Origin: a virus
Length of the DNA stretch: 24,801 nucleotides
Virus record (IMG/VR): IMGVR_UViG_3300035670_001186
Location: 1-24,801 of that record
Reading direction: 5' to 3' (one strand)
Below the pieces are notes generated by a model. That model saw nothing but the letters and a program-made list of their open reading frames with translations. It did no database searches and was not told the origin of the DNA. Positions within the stretch are counted from its first letter, which is position 1, and each line of letters opens with the position of its first letter. The translations under genes and the position numbers were made by a program. This document shows positions 20,667 through 24,801 of the stretch, piece by piece.

Positions 20667-20900
20667 ATGGAAACCGCCGATACACCTGCCGTCATCGCCG
20701 CCCGCGCCGCCGTCACCGAGGCCGCCGCCAAACTCCAGACTATCAAGTCCGGCATCGCCTTCGCGCGCGCCAACCCATCCGAGGTCAGCAAGGCCGAGGT
20801 CGCCGATCTGGTCATCCGAGCCAATGCCGCCTGCGAACTGGTCGAGAAGCTTGTCCGCATCTACGACAGGGCCGTCGCCCGCGCCGAACGCTCCGCCTAA
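20667..20900 (+). CDS. Small helical protein upstream of the ligase, 77 aa
   Basis: METADTPAVIAARAAVTEAA begins an almost wholly helical protein (AKLQTIKSGIAFARANPSEV, IRANAACELVEKLVRIYDRA). The ATG at 20667 was chosen because upstream sequence is the promoter. It is followed after 7 nt by the ligase gene, so the two form a bicistronic unit. Role unknown; a ligase partner or early host-interacting protein is possible. Confidence 0.68.
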   Translation: METADTPAVIAARAAVTEAAAKLQTIKSGIAFARANPSEVSKAEVADLVIRANAACELVEKLVRIYDRAVARAERSA

Positions 20901-20907
20901 CAAACCG

Positions 20908-21633
20908 ATGACCCTCATCGCCCCCACCCTCTGCCGCGTCCACGAAAAGGGCGACACCGGCGATTTCATCGTCGAGGCAAAGGTCGACGGCGTCCGCGCA
21001 ATCGTCGAGGTCGAGGCCGGCACCGTCCGGGCCTATACCCGCAACGGGAACCCCATTGACCTGCCCTACGAGACCGCCGCCGCCGCGATTGCCCTCGGCC
21101 ACCCCGCCCTCGACTGCGAGTTGGTCGGCGATGTCCTGCACGTCTTCGACCTGCCCGCCTTCGGAGGCTCCTGGCGCGTCCGCCGCGCCGTCCTCGAGCA
21201 CGCCTTCGCCAAGGCCCCCGAGTCCGACAAGCTGCGCCTCGTCCCCGTCCTGCACGATCCCGCCCTCGACAACGGCTACCCCGAGGACACCCAGACCATG
21301 ATGGACCGCGCCGTCGCCGCCGGCTACGAAGGCATCGTCCTCAAGGACCCTGAGGCCGGCTACGTACAGGGCGAGCGAGTCTGGGCCAAGGCCAAGCCCG
21401 AGCACACCGAGGACCTCCGCGTCGTCGACGTCCTCCGCAACGGGTCGCTGGTCGTCTCCCGCAAGGGCGTCAAGGTGGTCGTCGGCATCGGCCTGTCCCG
21501 AGCCGTCCGCGCCGCCAAGGCCGCCATGCTGGGCAGGCTGGTCGAGGTTCGCTTCCAGGAGGTCACCGCCGCCGGGTCCCTCCGTCACCCCGTCCTCGTC
21601 CGCGTCCGCGACGACAAGACCGAGGTCAACTAA
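20908..21633 (+). CDS. ATP-dependent DNA ligase, minimal phage type
   Basis: The 241-aa enzyme seals nicks using ATP. Motif I is EAKVDGVR with adenylated Lys25; then RAYTRNG (41-47), LDCEL (68-72) with E71, VFDLPAF (79-85), EGIVLKDP (motif IV, 141-148) and VWAKAKP (motif V, 158-164). An OB-fold-like tail ends VRFQEVTAAGSLRHPVLVRV, then RDDK. It is short, as in T7-like and Chlorella-virus-like minimal ligases, with no extra N-terminal domain. It is one of only two plus-strand genes and sits between structural genes. The longer in-frame N-terminus is the shadow of the 77-aa gene. Confidence 0.92.
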   Translation: MTLIAPTLCRVHEKGDTGDFIVEAKVDGVRAIVEVEAGTVRAYTRNGNPIDLPYETAAAAIALGHPALDCELVGDVLHVFDLPAFGGSWRVRRAVLEHAFAKAPESDKLRLVPVLHDPALDNGYPEDTQTMMDRAVAAGYEGIVLKDPEAGYVQGERVWAKAKPEHTEDLRVVDVLRNGSLVVSRKGVKVVVGIGLSRAVRAAKAAMLGRLVEVRFQEVTAAGSLRHPVLVRVRDDKTEVN

Positions 21634-21639
21634 AACAAC

Positions 21640-21663
21640 AGACCCCGCTTGCGGGCGAGGTCT
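21640..21663 (-). terminator. Hairpin terminator between converging transcripts
   Basis: AGACC (21640-21644) with GGTCT (21659-21663), and an inner CCGC/GCGG stem. On the minus strand the hairpin is followed by TGTTGTTTT, so it should stop the tail-operon transcript arriving from 22061. On the plus strand no U-tract follows, but it lies just after the ligase stop and may act in both directions. Confidence 0.55.
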
Positions 21664-21695
21664 GCGTCTGGGGCCCTTGGCCCTAGGAAGGGAAA

Positions 21696-22061
21696 TTAGG
21701 AGTAGGAGGCGATGCCCTCGTAGGACACCGCCGTCAGGGAGATGAGGGAGAAGCCCTTGTTCTGGCCGCGGTCCTCGACCCGGGTCACAACGCCGTCAAA
21801 GGTAATCTCGTTGCCAGCGAACTGCAGGCGGTCGCCGATTCCCACCGAGAAGGTGGACGACTGGAGCACGCCCTCGATGCTAATCTCGTTCGTGCGGCCG
21901 TCGAGGCGGTGGGTGACCGTGAGGCCCGAGGCGTCCGCCACCTTGTCGTCGAGCTCGAAGGAGCGCGAGATGGTGTAGGACTGAACGGTGATGTTCGCGG
22001 GGGCGTTGAGGCCCGGCGTGATTCCGTAGACGTGGGCGGTTCCTTTGACGACGGCGGCCAT
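21696..22061 (-). CDS. Beta-rich tail protein, possible tail tube, 121 aa
   Basis: MAAVVKGTAHVYGITPGLNA, then ITVQSYTISRSFELDDKVAD, FSVGIGDRLQFAGNEITFDG and LISLTAVSYEGIASYS. Alternating beta strands, the small size and the location after the tail completion genes and before the chaperone/tape measure genes fit a tail tube or tube-like protein. No sequence motif proves it. A TTGAC-N7-CTAGGGTA motif ends 5 nt before the ATG. Confidence 0.7.
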   Translation of the reverse strand: MAAVVKGTAHVYGITPGLNAPANITVQSYTISRSFELDDKVADASGLTVTHRLDGRTNEISIEGVLQSSTFSVGIGDRLQFAGNEITFDGVVTRVEDRGQNKGFSLISLTAVSYEGIASYS

Positions 22062-22066
22062 GGTGA

Positions 22067-22086
22067 TACCCTAGGAGCCGCGTCAA
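22067..22086 (-). promoter_or_regulatory. TTGAC-N7-CTAGGGTA motif, copy 3
   Basis: Minus strand TTGAC-GCGGCTC-CTAGGGTA; its TTGAC contains the TGA stop of the 144-aa gene and it ends 5 nt before the ATG at 22061. Confidence 0.65.
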
Positions 22087-22517
22087 GCGGGCAGGACGAC
22101 CAGCAGGGAGAAGGTCGCCTGGGTGCCCAGCGCCCTGTCCCCACGACCGTCCTCGACCGTGTCGGGGCTCACGTCGTACAGGGTGGCATCCCCGCCGGCC
22201 ACGAACGCGGCCTTGAGGCCGTCAAGGTCCTGCATTGCGCCAAGGACGGCGGCAGAACGGTCACGGTGAACCGACAGGGCCGAGGCCTCGTCAGCCGAGG
22301 AATAGACCTGCAGGGTCACCGTGCACAGGTAGTTGCCCAGCCCCTCGGGGAGGTCGGGAGGGTTGGCGACCGAGCCGCAGTCGACGACCACCAGGGGCAG
22401 GGTGTCGGTGGCGACCTCGATGCCCTTGTAGACGTTGACGCCCGTCAACTCGGTCTGGGCGACTAGGTGGGCGCGGACGGCGGTCTCGACGATCTCGCGG
22501 ATGGATTTGGTTCCCAT
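22083..22517 (-). CDS. Tail terminator-like / DUF3168-type protein, 144 aa
   Basis: MGTKSIREIVETAVRAHLVA, then TGVNVYKGIEVATDTLPLVV, VDCGSVA, YLCTVTLQVYSSADEASALS and a closing FSLLVVLPA. The order of an N-terminal helix, VYKG strand, LPLVVVDCG strand, TVTLQVYS strand and a helix resembles minor tail/tail terminator proteins that cap the tail tube. The position after the gp10-like protein agrees. Moderate confidence. Confidence 0.7.
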   Translation of the reverse strand: MGTKSIREIVETAVRAHLVAQTELTGVNVYKGIEVATDTLPLVVVDCGSVANPPDLPEGLGNYLCTVTLQVYSSADEASALSVHRDRSAAVLGAMQDLDGLKAAFVAGGDATLYDVSPDTVEDGRGDRALGTQATFSLLVVLPA

Positions 22518-22526
22518 AAAGGTTTG

Positions 22527-23459
22527 TTAGGCTCGTGGTCCTAGGTTGTTGTTCCAGTTGCGGACGATGCGGGATGCGTACTTCTGGTATGGACGCTTGG
22601 CAATGGCAGCCTGCCTATGGTTGATGACAAGTGAAAGGGTTTTTGTGCGCAGGCCAGCCCCGTCAGCGTCGCCGATGTCGTTCTTAATCGTGACCTTCTT
22701 AGACCTTCCCGTGAAAGCCTTTGCCAGAGTTCCGTTGCCGCCGTGGCGGGTGATGTACTTGGGCAGTCCCTTGGCCCCGGCATCTACCGTGCGGCCGAAG
22801 ATGTTGAGGTTCTTCCCGTACCTGTGGATAATCTCATACCAGCCGGACTTCAGCTTGCCGACCTGCAGGGCGCGCATGGCGACGTACTTCTTGATGATGG
22901 CGGGGCTTTGGACGATGTGGGGATAGCGTTTGACGTGTGAGCTAGGCCGACCCTCGCGAACCACGCGGCCATTTTTCCGCTCCTGCTCGTGCAGGCTTTT
23001 CATCTGCCCGACCGATGTGATCAGAGTCGACCTATTGGGCTTGTTGCCGTAAAGGTTCACGGCCTTGTAGAAGGCCTGGCGAACGTCGTCGTCGTCATGC
23101 AGTTTCCGCATCAGCGTCGAGCTGCTGGCCGCAAGGGGCTTTTGACGCCACTCAAGGAAGCCCTTCAGGGACTTCGTGCTTGCGCCTTCGATGAAGATGG
23201 AGGCCAGCGTGGAGCCTTGCACGGCGAAGATGGCGCGCACGTCCTTGTCGATTGCGCGGATACCCATCTTGCCGGCGGCCGCCGTGTCCCCCTTGCCGCC
23301 TGTCTGGACGAGGGGAGGGGCGTACTTGAGCGCTGCGCGCGCCGTGAGGCAGGCCTCTTGGGTCAACAGGTCTCCTGTTATCTTGTCCAGGTACTGGCGG
23401 AACTTGCCGAGGTCGCCCTTGACCTTGTTCTCCTTCACCCTGATGCCAAAGGTAATCAT
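22527..23459 (-). CDS. HK97 gp10-like tail completion/head-tail protein, 310 aa
   Basis: MITFGIRVKENKVKGDLGKF, then a helical stretch ending ARAALKYAPPLVQTGGKGDT and a basic region (KRYPHIVQSPAIIKKYVAMR). The alternation of RxALKYAPPxxxTG with a following strand resembles HK97 gp10-type completion proteins, but the protein is much longer than the usual 120-180 aa. The extra C-terminal basic, beta-rich part (LPKYITRHGGNGTLAKAF) is unexplained. The ATG overlaps the previous stop (ATGA). Confidence 0.68.
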   Translation of the reverse strand: MITFGIRVKENKVKGDLGKFRQYLDKITGDLLTQEACLTARAALKYAPPLVQTGGKGDTAAAGKMGIRAIDKDVRAIFAVQGSTLASIFIEGASTKSLKGFLEWRQKPLAASSSTLMRKLHDDDDVRQAFYKAVNLYGNKPNRSTLITSVGQMKSLHEQERKNGRVVREGRPSSHVKRYPHIVQSPAIIKKYVAMRALQVGKLKSGWYEIIHRYGKNLNIFGRTVDAGAKGLPKYITRHGGNGTLAKAFTGRSKKVTIKNDIGDADGAGLRTKTLSLVINHRQAAIAKRPYQKYASRIVRNWNNNLGPRA

Positions 23460-23845
23460 CGGTCGTCCTCGGCGCGGACTTGTAACTCGACCCAAGCCGA
23501 GCCGGGCTTGTAGGTCACGCCCTCGATGCGGTACTCGCGGTTGCCCTGCTCCGTGGCGATGAGGGTCTTGCCGATCGCGAGCGCGGCGACGGGTGCGCCG
23601 GCAGAGATGGCCGCCGCGCAGGCCGTGCCGTAGGCCGTGGTCCAGGATGCGGTCGATGCCACGATGCGGGCAGAGTGCGAGACCTTGTCCACGAATCCGC
23701 CGGCCGTAAGCTCCTGAGTGACCGCCGGGCCGTCGATGAGCAGCTGGAAGGACGGATTGCCGCCGACCGCCGTCCAGGTCTGCGCGAGGTCGGCCATGTC
23801 GCCGACGATGTCCTTGGCGTCCGCGATGAGGTCCGAGGTCTTCAT
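23456..23845 (-). CDS. Head-tail joining protein, 129 aa
   Basis: MKTSDLIADAKDIVGDMADL is a helical N-terminus. It is followed by beta strands (NPSFQLLIDGPAVTQELTAG; KTLIATEQGNREYRIEGVTY) and the closing VELQVRAEDDR. The pattern 'IGKTLIATEQGNREYRIEG' is like small head-tail connectors that follow the capsid gene. A TTGAC-N7-CTAGGGTA motif overlaps the start codon itself. If that motif is a promoter, translation may begin from an inner Met such as M16. Confidence 0.65.
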   Translation of the reverse strand: MKTSDLIADAKDIVGDMADLAQTWTAVGGNPSFQLLIDGPAVTQELTAGGFVDKVSHSARIVASTASWTTAYGTACAAAISAGAPVAALAIGKTLIATEQGNREYRIEGVTYKPGSAWVELQVRAEDDR

Positions 23846-23864
23846 ACCCTAGGGATAGGGTCAA
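23845..23864 (-). promoter_or_regulatory. TTGAC-N7-CTAGGGTA motif, copy 4
   Basis: Minus strand TTGAC-CCTATCC-CTAGGGTA, whose final A is the A of the ATG at 23845. It directly abuts the T-tract of the capsid terminator. Confidence 0.65.
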
Positions 23865-23889
23865 AAAAAGAGGGCCCCCGAAGGGGCCC
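23861..23889 (-). terminator. Intrinsic terminator after the capsid gene
   Basis: On the minus strand GGGCCCC-TTCG-GGGGCCC (stem 23872-23878 with 23883-23889, UUCG loop) is followed by TCTTTTTTT. This is a textbook rho-independent terminator, 23 nt beyond the capsid stop. It would make capsid mRNA the dominant transcript, with read-through or re-initiation for downstream genes. Confidence 0.92.
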
Positions 23890-23912
23890 CCATCTCAGGG
23901 TCTATCCGAAGA

Positions 23913-24788
23913 TTAGACGACCGTGTCCTCGAAGCGGACCAGGGAGGTCACGCGGCCCTTGGCGGCACCGAACAGCAGGGTCGCGGTGACGTTGAGGTAG
24001 CCGGACTGCTCCTGGCCGACGATGACCTGGACACCCAGACCCGTGTCGGGCTCGACAGCGTTGGCGACTTCCCAGCCGGGGATCTCGGTGTAAGGGAGGG
24101 CGGCGGCGACGGCGATGGCGTCCGCGCCGAGCATGAAGCCCGCGAGGTCCTCGCTGTTGTCGGCGAGGTTGCTCCACTGATAGGCTTCTGCGCCGGCGAG
24201 GGTGCCGATGCGGCCCGAGGAGATGACCTGCGCGCCGAGACCGTTGGCGCCGACGATGGTCGAGTCGCCGAGGAGGTCGCTGGTGTACTTGTTGTTCAGC
24301 ACCAGGACGCGGGGCTCGGAGGCCTTGCCGTCGTCAAGGGTCTTCTTGGCCGAGAGGACTTCGGCGTAGGAGAGGGCGGCGCCGGAGACGACGTCCTGCG
24401 AGTAGTTGGCGACGGTGATCAGGGCGCCGATTTCCTCCATGCACTTCTGGGCGAGGGCGTTGGCGGCCGTCACGGTGAAGTTGTCGATGAAGAAGCCGGC
24501 ACCGTACTCCTTGATGTTGAGCGGGTCGACGCGGGTCGAGACCTTGAAGTGCTTAAGGGTGACGTCAGTCTTGGTGACGGTCGCGTCGTCCTGGGCGAGG
24601 TAGCCGGAGGCGCCGAACTCGGTCGCGGTGGAGGTGCCGATGAGGGGCACCTGGATGGTCTTGCCCGACGCCTGGGGGGTCGAGGTGAAGACGCGGGACA
24701 TGCTGCGGAGGACCGGCAGCTTGTTCTTGAGGGACGCGATCACGCCGTCGGCGAGGACAGCGGGGGCGGCCTGAATGGAGTTAGCCAT
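23913..24788 (-). CDS. Major capsid protein
   Basis: The 291-aa protein starts MANSIQAAPAVLADGVIASL and has the pattern of P22-like/HK97-fold coat proteins: LKNKLPVLRSMSRVFT, a strand pair ending IQVPLIGTSTATEFGASGYL, then VTLKHFKVSTRVDPLNIKEY and a C-terminal VNAVEPDTGLGVQVIVGQEQ-like beta region followed by GYLNVTATLLFGAAKGRV. It lies first in the structural operon and is followed by the strongest terminator in the window, as expected for the most abundant virion protein. Upstream sequence is only 13 nt (ATCCCTACCTATC, no Shine-Dalgarno) before the window ends. Confidence 0.85.
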   Translation of the reverse strand: MANSIQAAPAVLADGVIASLKNKLPVLRSMSRVFTSTPQASGKTIQVPLIGTSTATEFGASGYLAQDDATVTKTDVTLKHFKVSTRVDPLNIKEYGAGFFIDNFTVTAANALAQKCMEEIGALITVANYSQDVVSGAALSYAEVLSAKKTLDDGKASEPRVLVLNNKYTSDLLGDSTIVGANGLGAQVISSGRIGTLAGAEAYQWSNLADNSEDLAGFMLGADAIAVAAALPYTEIPGWEVANAVEPDTGLGVQVIVGQEQSGYLNVTATLLFGAAKGRVTSLVRFEDTVV

Positions 24789-24801
24789 GATAGGTAGGGA
24801 T

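Overview
The window reads as most of the genome of a tailed double-stranded DNA phage (or a prophage/uncultured phage contig). The DNA is GC-rich. Almost every gene is on the minus strand, packed head to tail with ATGA, GTGA or TGATG overlaps. No rRNA, tRNA, integrase or host housekeeping gene is visible. The host cannot be named from the sequence. Most operon-leading genes lack a Shine-Dalgarno sequence and have C/A-rich leaders or none, which suggests a host with little SD-dependent initiation.

Layout, following minus-strand transcription from right to left. (1) 24788-21696, head and connector: major capsid protein, a strong UUCG-loop terminator, three head-tail joining/completion proteins and a small beta-rich tail protein. 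(2) 20667-21633, a plus-strand island of a small helical protein and an ATP-dependent DNA ligase, with its own promoter. It interrupts the structural operon. (3) 20504-13446, tail: chaperone-position protein, short tape measure, several tip/adsorption proteins (one with a carbohydrate-binding-like repeat) and a collagen-containing tail fibre. (4) 13429-11531, lysis-like cassette: small membrane protein, lipoprotein with C-terminal membrane helices, HExxH protein, holin-like protein and a two-helix membrane protein. (5) 11530-11185, regulatory region with paired operators, hairpins and a repeat shared with the ligase promoter. (6) 11184-8591: membrane-anchored lysozyme-like protein, RuvC-like resolvase, ERF annealing protein. 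(7) 8594-6887: a tandem array of small coiled-coil genes joined by a near-identical DNA repeat. (8) 6855-1390, replication and recombination: RecE-like exonuclease, DUF669-like protein, dNMP kinase, HTH proteins, metallophosphoesterase and a DnaB/RecA-type helicase. (9) 1389-1176, a structured iteron/palindrome region resembling a replication origin. (10) 1175-1: two hypotheticals and the start of an HTH protein that may be the small terminase.

If the genome is circular or circularly permuted, the missing large terminase, portal and maturation genes would lie between the left end (possible small terminase) and the right end (capsid).

The most unusual signals are these: the repeat-bounded gene array at 6.9-8.6 kb; a 20-bp motif TTGAC-N7-CTAGGGTA found four times, each just upstream of a structural gene; a 39-bp element duplicated in front of the two apparent early promoters; and the origin-like region at 1.19-1.33 kb.
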